Assembly: GCF_024806835.1 (NCBI RefSeq) | Contig: NZ_JANTYU010000008.1 | Location: 62,001 to 126,000, forward strand | DNA: 64,000 bases | Origin: Xanthomonas sp. 3793 | GTDB lineage: Bacteria > Pseudomonadota > Gammaproteobacteria > Xanthomonadales > Xanthomonadaceae | Reading direction: 5' to 3' | In this document: positions 33,711 to 41,881 of the stretch, piece by piece | Layout of the letters: every line of letters begins with the position of its first letter | How positions within the stretch are numbered: the stretch's first letter is position 1 | Notes under the pieces: model-generated | The model's database searches: none | What the model was told of the DNA's origin: nothing | The model's input: the letters and a program-made list of their open reading frames with translations, nothing else | Program-made: the position numbers and the translations under genes

Positions 33711-34091
33711 TCAGGTCGCTGGCTGCAAATCCGCCTGGGCGGCATACTGCCGCAACCATTGGCTCACATGCGCATCGTTGCGGTAGCGCTGCATCAGCTT
33801 GGCCAGGCGCGCCGGTGCGGGTGTGCAGAATTGCGCCACCGCCACCTCGATTTCGTGGCGGCGGTCGGCGTCGTAGGGTTCTTCGCCGGCGAAGTGTTCG
33901 CAGGTGTCGTAGTCCTCTACCAGCTTGCGCACATCCTCCGGCATGCCGCACAGGCCTGCCGGATGTTGCAGCCATTCGTCTTCCACCTTGGGGTCGGTGC
34001 AGGGGGCCGCTGCGGAGGCCGGCGCAGGCGCCGGTTCCGCGGTGCAGGCAGCCAGCAGCCCCAGGGTCAGGGCAACGGCCAGGCGACGCAT
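33711..34091 (-). CDS. small lipoprotein of unknown function
   Basis: A 126-residue protein with a lipoprotein leader MRRLAVALTLGLLAAC, a proline/alanine linker, and an acidic globular part with several cysteines (PCTDPKVEDEWL, LCGMPEDVRKLVEDYDTCEHF, VAQFCTP). I do not recognise a family. Its ATG overlaps the efpL stop by one base (TGATG), so it is probably translated from the efpL transcript. Nothing else in the sequence suggests its role. Confidence 0.7.
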   Translation of the reverse strand: MRRLAVALTLGLLAACTAEPAPAPASAAAPCTDPKVEDEWLQHPAGLCGMPEDVRKLVEDYDTCEHFAGEEPYDADRRHEIEVAVAQFCTPAPARLAKLMQRYRNDAHVSQWLRQYAAQADLQPAT

Positions 34092-34657
34092 CAGTCGGCG
34101 CGGCCGGCAAACTCGCCGGTGGTGGTGTTGACCAGCACGCGCTCACCGTTGGTGATGTACTCGGGCACCATGATTTCCATGCCGGTGTTGAGCTTGGCCG
34201 GTTTGGGGCGCTTGGTGGCGGTGCCGCCCTTGAGTTCCGGCGGCGTCTCGACCACTTCCAGCGTCACCGTCTGCGGCAGCTGCACCGCCACCGGCTGGTC
34301 GTCGATCACCTGCACATAGATGCCGGTCAGCCCGTCGGTGATGTAGCCGGCATCGGTGCCGATCACATCGGCGTCCAGGGTGTAAGGCGTGAAGTCTTCG
34401 TCGTCCATGAACACGAATGCCTCGCCATCCTTGTACGAAAACGTGGACAGGCGACGCAGCAATTCCACTTCCGGCAGGTTGTCGTCGGCATCGAAGCTGG
34501 CATCGGTCTTCACCCCGCCCGGCACGCTGTACATGATGAACCGGAAGCGCACATTGCCGCCGCGGCCCTGCGGCGAGCTGCGCTCGATGTCGCGGATCTG
34601 GTAGATGCCGCCGTTGTATTCGACGACGTTGCCTTTCTTGATGTCGTTGGCTTTCAT
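34091..34657 (-). CDS. yeiP: elongation factor P-like protein EfpL (YeiP)
   Basis: A 188-residue three-domain EF-P paralogue. The domain I loop reads SSPQGRGGN, with arginine R32 at the tip where EF-P proper has a modified lysine or arginine. Later MDDEDFTPYTLD, LPQTVTLEVVETPPELKG and the C-terminal GEFAGRAD match the YeiP subfamily rather than EF-P. EfpL helps ribosomes pass difficult, often proline-containing, sequences. The gene is followed on the same strand by the one-base-overlapping lipoprotein gene. ATG 34657 starts the conserved sequence. Confidence 0.88.
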   Translation of the reverse strand: MKANDIKKGNVVEYNGGIYQIRDIERSSPQGRGGNVRFRFIMYSVPGGVKTDASFDADDNLPEVELLRRLSTFSYKDGEAFVFMDDEDFTPYTLDADVIGTDAGYITDGLTGIYVQVIDDQPVAVQLPQTVTLEVVETPPELKGGTATKRPKPAKLNTGMEIMVPEYITNGERVLVNTTTGEFAGRAD

Positions 34658-34667
34658 GGGTGTAAGT

Positions 34668-34760
34668 CGGAGATTGGGGATTGGGGATTTGGGATTGGCA
34701 AGTGCGGTTGGGTTGCAATCGGCGGTTGCCGTTGCAAATCCCCAATCCCGACTCACCAAT
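34668..34760. repeat. GATTGGGG-type dispersed palindrome
   Basis: GGAGATTGGGGATTGGGGAT near 34673-34692 is partly complementary to AATCCCCAATCCCGACTC near 34736-34753. The same short ATTGGGGA/TCCCCAAT units recur near 42960-42990. It separates the SDR gene (downstream end) from efpL. Confidence 0.65.
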
Positions 34761-34765
34761 CCCGG

Positions 34766-35536
34766 CTACTTGGGTGCCAGCCGCACGCCGCCGTCCAGGC
34801 GAATCACTTCGCCATTGAGATAGCGATTGCGCAGGATGAAGGCGACGGTGTCGGCATATTCGTCGGGTTGGCCCAGGCGCGAGGGGAACGGAATCGAGGC
34901 CGACAGCGATTGCTGCACGGCCTCGGGCATGCCGTCCACCATCGGGGTCCAGAACACGCCGGGTGCGATCGTCATCACGCGGATGCCGAAGCGCGCCAGC
35001 TCGCGCGCCATCGGCAGCGTCATGCCGACCACGCCGCCCTTGCTGGCGGCATAGGCGGCCTGGCCGATCTGGCCCTCGAAGGCGGCCACCGACGCGGTAT
35101 TGATGATCACCCCGCGCTCGCCATCGTTGCCGGCGGGGTTGTGCTGCATCACATCGGCCGCGGCCTTGGCGACATTGAAGCTGCCGACCAGGTTGACCAG
35201 CACGGTGGTGCGGAAGGTCGCCAGCGGCATGGGCGCCTCCTTGCCGAGCACACGGCCTGCGCCGAGGATGCCGGCGCAGTTCACCACAAGATTCAGTCCG
35301 CCCAGCGCCTGCGCGGCCTGCGCGACATTGGCGGCCACCTGTTCTTCGTCGGTGACATCGGTGGGCAGGTAGTGCGCATTGCCGGCACCCAGCAAGGCCA
35401 GCGCCGCATCGGCCTTGTCGGCATTGACGTCGAACAACGCGACCTTGCCGCCATCGGCCACGATGCGTTGCGCCACCGCCAGGCCCAGGCCGGACACGCC
35501 GCCGGTGATGACGGCAAGAACAGAGGATGACTGCAT
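34766..35536 (-). CDS. SDR family 3-hydroxyacyl-CoA dehydrogenase type
   Basis: A 256-residue short-chain dehydrogenase. The NAD site is VITGGVSGLGLAVAQ, NCAGILGAG follows, and the catalytic YAASKGG with upstream NTASVAA serine is intact. The APGVFWTPMVDGMP stretch and overall length match the type-2 3-hydroxyacyl-CoA dehydrogenase (HSD17B10-like) group used in branched-chain or fatty acid breakdown. It lies on the same strand as the HMG-CoA lyase-like and enoyl-CoA hydratase-like genes, which fits such a role. ATG 35536 is the start. Confidence 0.85.
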   Translation of the reverse strand: MQSSSVLAVITGGVSGLGLAVAQRIVADGGKVALFDVNADKADAALALLGAGNAHYLPTDVTDEEQVAANVAQAAQALGGLNLVVNCAGILGAGRVLGKEAPMPLATFRTTVLVNLVGSFNVAKAAADVMQHNPAGNDGERGVIINTASVAAFEGQIGQAAYAASKGGVVGMTLPMARELARFGIRVMTIAPGVFWTPMVDGMPEAVQQSLSASIPFPSRLGQPDEYADTVAFILRNRYLNGEVIRLDGGVRLAPK

Positions 35537-35675
35537 GCGGTGGTTCCCTGATAAAAGACACGACGACCGACGGAAGCCGGCACGGGGCGGTGACCGAGAC
35601 GGCCGGCAATTCTAGCCGAAGCCTTTGCGCGATCGTGGCGGTGGATGCTTGCGCTGCAACGGCAGCGGCGCTGTG

Positions 35676-36572
35676 TCAGCCGGCTGCAGCCAGCGCCCTG
35701 CCGACCTTGCTGCCGGTCTCGCGGCCCAGCAGGTGCGCCAGCCAGCGGCCGGTGTGGGCGAGGGCGGGCAGGTCGATCCCGCTCGACATGCCCAAGCCGT
35801 GCAGCAGATACACCACATCTTCGCTGGCCACATTGCCGCTGGCGCCCTTGGCATACGGGCAACCACCGGCGCCTGACACCGCCGCATCGACCACGCGCAC
35901 GCCCTGTTCCAGGCAGGCCGCGATATTGGCCAGCGCCTGCCCGTAGGTGTCATGGAAATGCACGGCCAGTGCGTGCATCGGCACCGCCTCTGCCACTGCG
36001 GCCAGCATCTGGCGCGCCTTGCGCGGGGTGCCGACGCCGATGGTGTCGCCCAGCGAAATTTCGTAGCAGCCCAGCGCGTACAGCCGCTGCGCGACATCCA
36101 CCACGTCCGCCACCGGCACCTGGCCTTGATACGGGCAACCCAGCACCGTGGAGACGTAGCCGCGCACGCGCACACCGTCGAGGGCGGCCTGCGCAAGGAT
36201 CGGCCGGAAGCGCTCGAGCGATTCGTCGATACCGGCATTGGTATTGGTGCGGTTGAAGGCCTCCGACGCCGCAGTGAAGACCGCCACCTCCTGCGCGCCG
36301 GCCGCCTGCGCGCGGGTGTAGCCCTGCAGGTTCGGCACCAGCACCGGATAGGCGATGCCAGGTGCCTGTGTGATGCCGGCAAAGACCTCGGTCGCGTCGG
36401 CCAGCTGCGGCACCCAGCGCGGGCTGACGAAGCTGGTCGCCTCGATGGTGCGCAGGCCGGTGGCCGACAGCCGATCGATCAACGCAATCTTGTCGGCGGT
36501 GGCGATCGGTTGCGCCTCGTTCTGCAGCCCGTCGCGCGGGCCGACCTCGACAATGCGCACGAAGTCGCTCAT
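35676..36572 (-). CDS. hydroxymethylglutaryl-CoA lyase
   Basis: A 298-residue DRE-TIM metallolyase. The N-terminal VEVGPRDGLQNE is the diagnostic motif, with EATSFVSPRWVPQLADA, VHFHDTYGQALAN and AVSGAGGCPYAKGASGNVA near the C-terminus, containing the catalytic cysteine. It splits HMG-CoA to acetyl-CoA and acetoacetate in leucine breakdown. It is preceded on the same strand by an enoyl-CoA hydratase-like gene 46 bases away. ATG 36572 begins the conserved sequence. Confidence 0.93.
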   Translation of the reverse strand: MSDFVRIVEVGPRDGLQNEAQPIATADKIALIDRLSATGLRTIEATSFVSPRWVPQLADATEVFAGITQAPGIAYPVLVPNLQGYTRAQAAGAQEVAVFTAASEAFNRTNTNAGIDESLERFRPILAQAALDGVRVRGYVSTVLGCPYQGQVPVADVVDVAQRLYALGCYEISLGDTIGVGTPRKARQMLAAVAEAVPMHALAVHFHDTYGQALANIAACLEQGVRVVDAAVSGAGGCPYAKGASGNVASEDVVYLLHGLGMSSGIDLPALAHTGRWLAHLLGRETGSKVGRALAAAG

Positions 36573-36618
36573 GTCCGGGCCCCGCTGCCTGCAGCGGTGC
36601 GGGCAACCGCCCGGGTGC

Positions 36619-37431
36619 TCATGCCACGTTCTCCGGCACCCAGGCCGGGGAGCGTTTGTCCAGGAATGCGCCCAGGCCCTCCTGGCCTTCGGGCGAGACG
36701 CGCAAGCGGGCGATCCATGCGGCGTTGGCGGCATCGATGGCATCGCGGTCGGCGGCCGGCAGCACCGAGCGGACCAACGACTTGGCAGTGCTGGCGGCCA
36801 GCGGCGCGGCGGCCAGCAGCAGGCGCACCTGCCGCTCCACCGCGATATCCAGTTGATCGGCTGCCACCAGTTGATGCAGCAGCCCCAATAACTGCGCAGT
36901 ACCGGCGTCGAAGATCTCGCCGGTGGCGAACCAGCGGCGTGCCTGGCGTGCGCCGATCGCTGCGATCACGTACGGCGAAATCACCGCCGGCAACAAGCCG
37001 AGCTTGCTCTCGGTCAGCCCGAAGCGCGCCTCGGTGCAGCCGATGGCGATATCGCAGCACGCCACCAGGCCCACGCCGCCGCCGAACGCCGCGCCGTTGA
37101 CGCGCGCGATGGTCGGCTTGGGCAGTTCGTCCAGCGTGCGCATCAGGCGCGCCAGGGCGAACGCATCGGCCGCGTTGTCGGCTTCGCTGGCGCCGGCCAT
37201 GCCGCGCATCCAGTTCAGGTCTGCGCCCGCAGAGAACGCCGCGCCCGCACCGGTGATCACCACCACCCGGATCTGCGCTGCCTGGCCAGCCTGCCGCAAG
37301 GCGTCGGTGAGCGCGCTGATCAAGGTCGCATCGAAGGCGTTGTGCACCGCCTGGCGGTTCAGTCGCAACGTGCGGACCGCTCCCAGGTCCTCCACGATCA
37401 AGCCGGTGTCCTGCATTGCGTCAACGTCCAT
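36619..37431 (-). CDS. enoyl-CoA hydratase/isomerase, probable methylglutaconyl-CoA hydratase
   Basis: About 270 residues of the crotonase fold: VVITGAGAAFSAGADLNWM provides one oxyanion-hole segment and VNGAAFGGGVGLVACCDIA the other, with ARFGLTESKLGLLPAVISPY carrying the acid residue. Because it directly precedes HMG-CoA lyase, methylglutaconyl-CoA hydratase of leucine catabolism is the best guess. The genes for the preceding dehydrogenase and carboxylase are not in the window. The start is uncertain: ATG at 37449, 37431 or 37416, none with a good ribosome binding site. Confidence 0.82.
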   Translation of the reverse strand: MDVDAMQDTGLIVEDLGAVRTLRLNRQAVHNAFDATLISALTDALRQAGQAAQIRVVVITGAGAAFSAGADLNWMRGMAGASEADNAADAFALARLMRTLDELPKPTIARVNGAAFGGGVGLVACCDIAIGCTEARFGLTESKLGLLPAVISPYVIAAIGARQARRWFATGEIFDAGTAQLLGLLHQLVAADQLDIAVERQVRLLLAAAPLAASTAKSLVRSVLPAADRDAIDAANAAWIARLRVSPEGQEGLGAFLDKRSPAWVPENVA

Positions 37432-37497
37432 GAATGGGATGCGAACCATGATAGCGGCACGGGTCGCTGGCGCCATGACGCGGTGCGTCGATGCTAG

Positions 37498-37518
37498 AAT
37501 TGAGAACCATTCCTAACA
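37498..37518. promoter_or_regulatory. probable Fur box before feoA
   Basis: TTGAGAA-CCA-TTCCTAA (37500-37516) is an imperfect inverted repeat of the GAGAA/TTCTC kind seen in Fur sites, 17 bases before the chosen feoA start. It supports iron repression of feoAB. Confidence 0.6.
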
Positions 37519-37532
37519 AGCAGGCCGTCTTT

Positions 37533-37781
37533 GTGACGCTGTCCGACATGCCCTTGCGTTGCGCCGCCATCGTGGACTCCGTGGAGGATCGTCTTCCCAA
37601 CGACACGATCGCCCGGCGTCTGCGTGAGCTGGGGTTTGTCGCAGGCGAGGAGGTCACGGTGCTGGCGACCGGGCCGGTCGGCCGCGAACCGTTGCTGGTG
37701 CAGGTTGGCTACACGCGTTTTGCGTTGCGTCGTAGCGAGGCCGCGCGCGTGCAGGTGCGGCAAGACGGAGCATCGGCATGA
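37533..37781 (+). CDS. feoA: ferrous iron transport protein A
   Basis: An 82-residue SH3-like protein that assists FeoB. RRLRELGFVAGEEVTVL and REPLLVQVGYTRFALRRSEA are the typical FeoA core. The GTG at 37533 (MTLSDMPLRC) is preferred over an upstream in-frame ATG at 37491 because the Fur box lies between them; ATG 37548 is the alternative. It overlaps feoB by four bases. Confidence 0.88.
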   Translation: MTLSDMPLRCAAIVDSVEDRLPNDTIARRLRELGFVAGEEVTVLATGPVGREPLLVQVGYTRFALRRSEAARVQVRQDGASA

Positions 37782-39637
37782 CGGCGGCCGCCGTGCCGTT
37801 GCGTCTGGCGCTGGTGGGCAACCCCAACAGCGGCAAGACCGCGTTGTTCAACCAGCTGACCGGCAGCCGCCAGAAGGTGGCCAACTACACCGGCGTCACT
37901 GTCGAACGGAAGGAGGGGCATTTTCGTGCGCCGTCCGGCCGCGACTTTGCGGTGCTCGATCTGCCCGGCGCCTACAGCCTGCAGCCAGCCAGCCTGGACG
38001 AGGCGATCACCCGCGACCTGTGCCGCGGCTTCTATCCCGGTGAGCCTGCGCCGGACGTGCTGGTGTGCGTGATGGATGCGACCAACCTGCGCCTGCACCT
38101 GCGCTTCGCGCTGGAGCTGCGCGAGCTGGGGCGGCCGATGATCGTGGCGCTGAACATGGTCGACGCGGCGCAGCGACGGGGTATCGTCATCGATCTGCCG
38201 GCCTTGGAGCAGGCGCTCGGCGTGCCGGTGGTGGAGACCGTGGCGGTGCGACGCGGCGGCGCCAAGGCGCTGGTCGAGCGCATCGACGCGCAGGCCGCGA
38301 GCCTGGCGGCACCGAGCGCCACGCCGCCTGCCGATGGCAACTACCATGCGCAGGTGCGGCAGATCCTGAGTGCGGCGGTGACCATGCCGACGCGGACCTC
38401 GCGCGTGGACGATGCGCTGGACCGCTGGCTGCTGCACCCGATCTTGGGGCTGGTGACGCTGGCAGTGGTGATGTTCCTGATCTTCCAGGCGGTGTATGCG
38501 TGGGCCACCCCGGTGATGGACCTGATCGATGCCGGCACCGCGATGCTGGGCGAGTGGGTGGGCACCACGCTGCCGGAGGGCCCGCTCAACAGCCTGCTCA
38601 AGGACGGCATCATCACTGGCCTGGGCGGGGTGATCGTCTTCCTGCCGCAGATCCTGATCCTGTTCGCCTTCATCCTGGCGCTGGAAGAATCCGGTTATCT
38701 GCCGCGCGCGGCGTTTTTGCTCGATCGCATGATGGCGGCGGCTGGCCTGTCCGGGCGCTCGTTCATTCCGTTGCTGTCGAGCTTTGCGTGCGCGGTGCCA
38801 GGCATCATGTCCACGCGCAGCATCCAGGACCCGCGCGACCGGCTCGCCACCATCATGGTTGCACCACTGATGACGTGCTCGGCGCGCTTGCCTGTGTATG
38901 CGCTGCTGATCGGCGCCTTCATTCCACAAAAAACCGTGTGGGGCATCTTCAACCAGCAAGGGCTGATCCTGTTCGCGCTGTATGCTGCGGCCATCGTCAG
39001 TGCGCTGCTGGTGTCGTGGACGATGAAGAAGTGGCGTCGCGACAAGAGCGAACATCCGTTGATGCTGGAGCTGCCGTCCTACCGCGTGCCGCACCCGCGC
39101 GATCTGGCGCTGGGGTTGTGGGAGCGCGCCTGGATCTTCCTCAAGCGCGTTGGCGGCATCATCCTGGCGTTGACCATTCTGCTGTGGTTCCTGTTGTCGT
39201 TCCCGGCCGCGCCGGCCGATGCGACCTTGCCGCCGATCGACTACAGCTTTGCCGGCCGCATCGGCCACGCGATGGCGGTGTTCTTCGCGCCGCTGGGCTT
39301 CAACTGGCAGATCTGCATCGCGTTGATTCCCGGCCTGGCCGCGCGCGAAGTGGCAGTGGCGTCATTGGCGACCGTCTACGCGCTGTCGGCTGCCGATGAC
39401 GATGCAGCGGCGCAGGCCTTGTCGCCGCTGATCAGCGATGGCTGGTCGCTGGCCACCGCGTTGTCGCTGCTGGTCTGGTACATCTACGCGCCGATGTGCA
39501 TCTCCACCCTGGCCACGATCAAGCGCGAGACCAACTCGTGGAAGCAGATGACCATCAGCGCGGTCTATCTGTTCGCACTGGCCTACCTGGCCTCGCTGGT
39601 GACCTACCAGTTGGCCGTGTTGTCTGGCGCCGGCTGA
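37778..39637 (+). CDS. feoB: ferrous iron transporter FeoB
   Basis: A 619-residue inner-membrane protein with an N-terminal G domain: P-loop GNPNSGKTALFNQLTGS (residues 13-29), switch region NYTGVTVERKEG, DLPGAYSL and ALNMVD. Eight or so membrane segments follow with LPRAAFLLDRMMAAAGLSG and SSFACAVPGIMSTRS, including the cysteine of the transport core. It imports ferrous iron across the cytoplasmic membrane. It is shorter than E. coli FeoB (about 770), mostly in the soluble/linker part, as is common in this group. ATG 37778 overlaps the feoA stop. Confidence 0.95.
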   Translation: MTAAAVPLRLALVGNPNSGKTALFNQLTGSRQKVANYTGVTVERKEGHFRAPSGRDFAVLDLPGAYSLQPASLDEAITRDLCRGFYPGEPAPDVLVCVMDATNLRLHLRFALELRELGRPMIVALNMVDAAQRRGIVIDLPALEQALGVPVVETVAVRRGGAKALVERIDAQAASLAAPSATPPADGNYHAQVRQILSAAVTMPTRTSRVDDALDRWLLHPILGLVTLAVVMFLIFQAVYAWATPVMDLIDAGTAMLGEWVGTTLPEGPLNSLLKDGIITGLGGVIVFLPQILILFAFILALEESGYLPRAAFLLDRMMAAAGLSGRSFIPLLSSFACAVPGIMSTRSIQDPRDRLATIMVAPLMTCSARLPVYALLIGAFIPQKTVWGIFNQQGLILFALYAAAIVSALLVSWTMKKWRRDKSEHPLMLELPSYRVPHPRDLALGLWERAWIFLKRVGGIILALTILLWFLLSFPAAPADATLPPIDYSFAGRIGHAMAVFFAPLGFNWQICIALIPGLAAREVAVASLATVYALSAADDDAAAQALSPLISDGWSLATALSLLVWYIYAPMCISTLATIKRETNSWKQMTISAVYLFALAYLASLVTYQLAVLSGAG

Positions 39638-39638
39638 C

Positions 39639-39893
39639 ATGGATCTTTCGCTCACCCTGCAATACGTGGTGATCGCCATCGCGGTGCTGGTCAGCCTGTG
39701 GGTGGTGATGAAGAAGCAATTTCCGGGCGTCTTGCGAACGATGCGTGGCGCGCTTGCGCTCGCGTTGCTGCGCGACGGGCGGCCGGCCTGGATGCGCACG
39801 CTGGGCCGGCGCGTGGCGCCGCCGGCGGCGCAGGGCAATGCGGCCTGCGGTGGGTGCGACAGTTGCGGCCCCGCGCCAACGCGCAAGCACTGA
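39639..39893 (+). CDS. small membrane protein with cysteine-rich tail, Feo-associated
   Basis: An 84-residue protein beginning one base after the feoB stop. It has one membrane helix (LQYVVIAIAVLVSLWVVM) and a cytoplasmic-looking basic part, and ends in AACGGCDSCGP, a cluster of three cysteines. It is not a winged-helix FeoC. Small cysteine-rich proteins after feoB are common and are sometimes called FeoB-associated Cys-rich proteins; iron or cluster binding is an inference from the cysteines. Confidence 0.8.
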   Translation: MDLSLTLQYVVIAIAVLVSLWVVMKKQFPGVLRTMRGALALALLRDGRPAWMRTLGRRVAPPAAQGNAACGGCDSCGPAPTRKH

Positions 39894-39955
39894 GACCCTT
39901 CGCCTCGGCTACACTTGCACGGCCGCAGGAAGCGGCGTGACAGGGGGGTAAGTGC

Positions 39956-40456
39956 ATGCGTTTGCTGGTGTTGCTGGCGGTCTTGGCCGCGATTGCAGGT
40001 TTGTACAGCTATGGCGGCAACTCGCTCGACGAGAAGCAAGTGCGCGACTTCTACGCGGCGCACGACAAGGCGATGGTCAGTCAGGATGGGGAGGCGCTCT
40101 GCGCCATGACCGCGCCGGACTTCGAAATGGTGGTGTTGTACCGCATGGATTCCCAGCAGAAGCGCGAGACTGCCGATCGCGCCAAATACTGCAAGTCCAA
40201 CGGCGAGTGGACACAGGTGCTGCAGCAGATGCGCCATGTGGCCGAGCCGGAAGAGCTGATCGACTACAAGCACTCGATTACCAAGATCGAGATCGCCCCT
40301 GATGAGCAGTCAGCGATGGTCGAAACACGGGCCACGCTCGGCTTGCCCGGTTTGCGCATGACCTTCCGTTCGCGCGACAAGATCGTGCGCAAGCGCTGGA
40401 AGACCTTGATCACGCGGAGCGAAGGCACCGCCTGGGTTGGTCCGGCGTATCGGTAG
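39956..40456 (+). CDS. hypothetical exported or anchored protein
   Basis: A 166-residue protein with an N-terminal hydrophobic segment (MRLLVLLAVLAAIAGLYSYG) and a globular part. The DFYAAHDKAMVSQDGEALCAM start resembles the opening helix of SnoaL/NTF2-like folds, but I cannot assign a family. ATG 39956 is preceded by GGGGGGTAAGTGC, a plausible ribosome binding site. It follows the feo genes by 62 bases on the same strand; a functional link is not shown. Confidence 0.7.
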   Translation: MRLLVLLAVLAAIAGLYSYGGNSLDEKQVRDFYAAHDKAMVSQDGEALCAMTAPDFEMVVLYRMDSQQKRETADRAKYCKSNGEWTQVLQQMRHVAEPEELIDYKHSITKIEIAPDEQSAMVETRATLGLPGLRMTFRSRDKIVRKRWKTLITRSEGTAWVGPAYR

Positions 40457-40678
40457 CCGCAAGGCGGCGGGGCTTTCTGCGCCGCCGCCAGCAGCGTCCA
40501 GCAACGCGACTGTGCGCACCGCCGGGCGGGCACGGCGTTGGCCACTTGCATGCTCCGGTTGTGAGCCGTCCGCATCTGCCTGACGACTGCTCGCCAGGCG
40601 TTGCTGGCTGCCCTGCATCGACGCGCGCGCGCTGCGGTGCACAGCGCCGGGGTCGCGGGCGTTGGGTATGCTTGCAGC

Positions 40679-41881
40679 ATGACGACCTCCTTCCAGATCT
40701 CCCGACGTGCGCAGGCGCTGACCAGTTCGGCGATTCGCGAAATCCTCAAGGTGACCGAGCGGCCGGAGGTGATTTCCTTCGCCGGCGGCCTGCCATCGCC
40801 GGCGACCTTTCCGGTCGAGCGCATGCGCGCGGCCAGCGACCAGGTGTTGCGCGAGGCGCCGCAAGCGGCGTTGCAATACGGCCCGACCGAAGGCTATGCG
40901 CCGCTGCGCGAATGGGTGGCTGCGCGGCTGAGCCGTGACGGCGCCGGCATCCGGCCCAGCCAGGTGCTGATCACCACCGGCTCGCAGCAGGGACTGGACC
41001 TGCTCGGCAAGGTGTTTATCGACGAAGCCAGCAAGGTGCTGGTGGAGACGCCGAGTTACCTCGGTGCGTTGCAGGCGTTCTCGCTGTTCCAGCCCGCGTT
41101 TGTCGGCATGCCGTCCGACGATGATGGCGTGGTGGTGGATGCACTGGATCCGGCGCTGCTGGCCGATGCGCGCTTTCTGTATTGCCTGCCCAATTTTCAG
41201 AATCCCACCGGGCGGCGTCTGCCATTGGCGCGACGTCAGGCGCTGGTCGCACGCGCGGCCGAGGCCGGCGTGCCGATCGTCGAAGACGACCCGTACGGCG
41301 AGCTGTACTACAGCGGCGAACCCTTGCCGAGCCTGCTGTCGATGAACCCCGACGGGGTCATCTACATGGGGTCGTTCTCCAAGGTGTTGGCGCCCGGGCT
41401 GCGGTTGGGCTACGTCGTCGCGCCCGAGGCCGTGCTTGGCAAGTTGATCCAGGCCAAGCAGGCGGCAGATCTGCATACGCCGTCGTTCACCCAGCGCGTG
41501 GTGTATCAGACGCTGCAGGACGACTTTCTCGACACGCATATCCCGCAGATCCGAGCGCTGTATGCGCGGCAGTGCAGTCTCATGCTGGAAGCGCTGGATC
41601 GGCACTTCCCGGCGCAGGTGCAGTGGAATCGTCCGGAAGGCGGCATGTTCCTGTGGGTGACACTGCCGCCCGGGCTGGATGGCACTGCATTGCTGGCGCG
41701 CGCGATCGCACGCAATGTCGCGTTCGTGCCGGGGGCGCCGTTCTTTGCGACCTTGCCGCAAGCCAATACGCTGCGGCTGTCGTTCGTCACCGTGCCGGGC
41801 GAGAAAATCGATGCCGGCATCCAGGTGCTTGGGGACGTGCTGCGCGAAGCGCTGGCCGAACTGCCAGGGCAGGGCGCATGA
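40679..41881 (+). CDS. PLP-dependent class I/II aminotransferase (MocR/LysN-like)
   Basis: A 400-residue aminotransferase of the 2-aminoadipate transaminase-like group. ISFAGGLPSPATFPVE is the typical opening, then TTGSQQGLDLLGKVF and FLYCLPNFQNPTGRRLP, DDPYGELYYSGEP, and the PLP lysine in GSFSKVLAPGLRLGY. There is no N-terminal helix-turn-helix, so it is an enzyme, not a MocR regulator. The substrate is uncertain. Its stop overlaps the start of the MOSC gene by four bases. Confidence 0.88.
   Translation: MTTSFQISRRAQALTSSAIREILKVTERPEVISFAGGLPSPATFPVERMRAASDQVLREAPQAALQYGPTEGYAPLREWVAARLSRDGAGIRPSQVLITTGSQQGLDLLGKVFIDEASKVLVETPSYLGALQAFSLFQPAFVGMPSDDDGVVVDALDPALLADARFLYCLPNFQNPTGRRLPLARRQALVARAAEAGVPIVEDDPYGELYYSGEPLPSLLSMNPDGVIYMGSFSKVLAPGLRLGYVVAPEAVLGKLIQAKQAADLHTPSFTQRVVYQTLQDDFLDTHIPQIRALYARQCSLMLEALDRHFPAQVQWNRPEGGMFLWVTLPPGLDGTALLARAIARNVAFVPGAPFFATLPQANTLRLSFVTVPGEKIDAGIQVLGDVLREALAELPGQGA

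Noticed and set aside
34091..34657. Canonical elongation factor P (efp)
   Set aside because: The tip loop and C-terminal sequence match the YeiP/EfpL paralogue, with an arginine at the loop tip.
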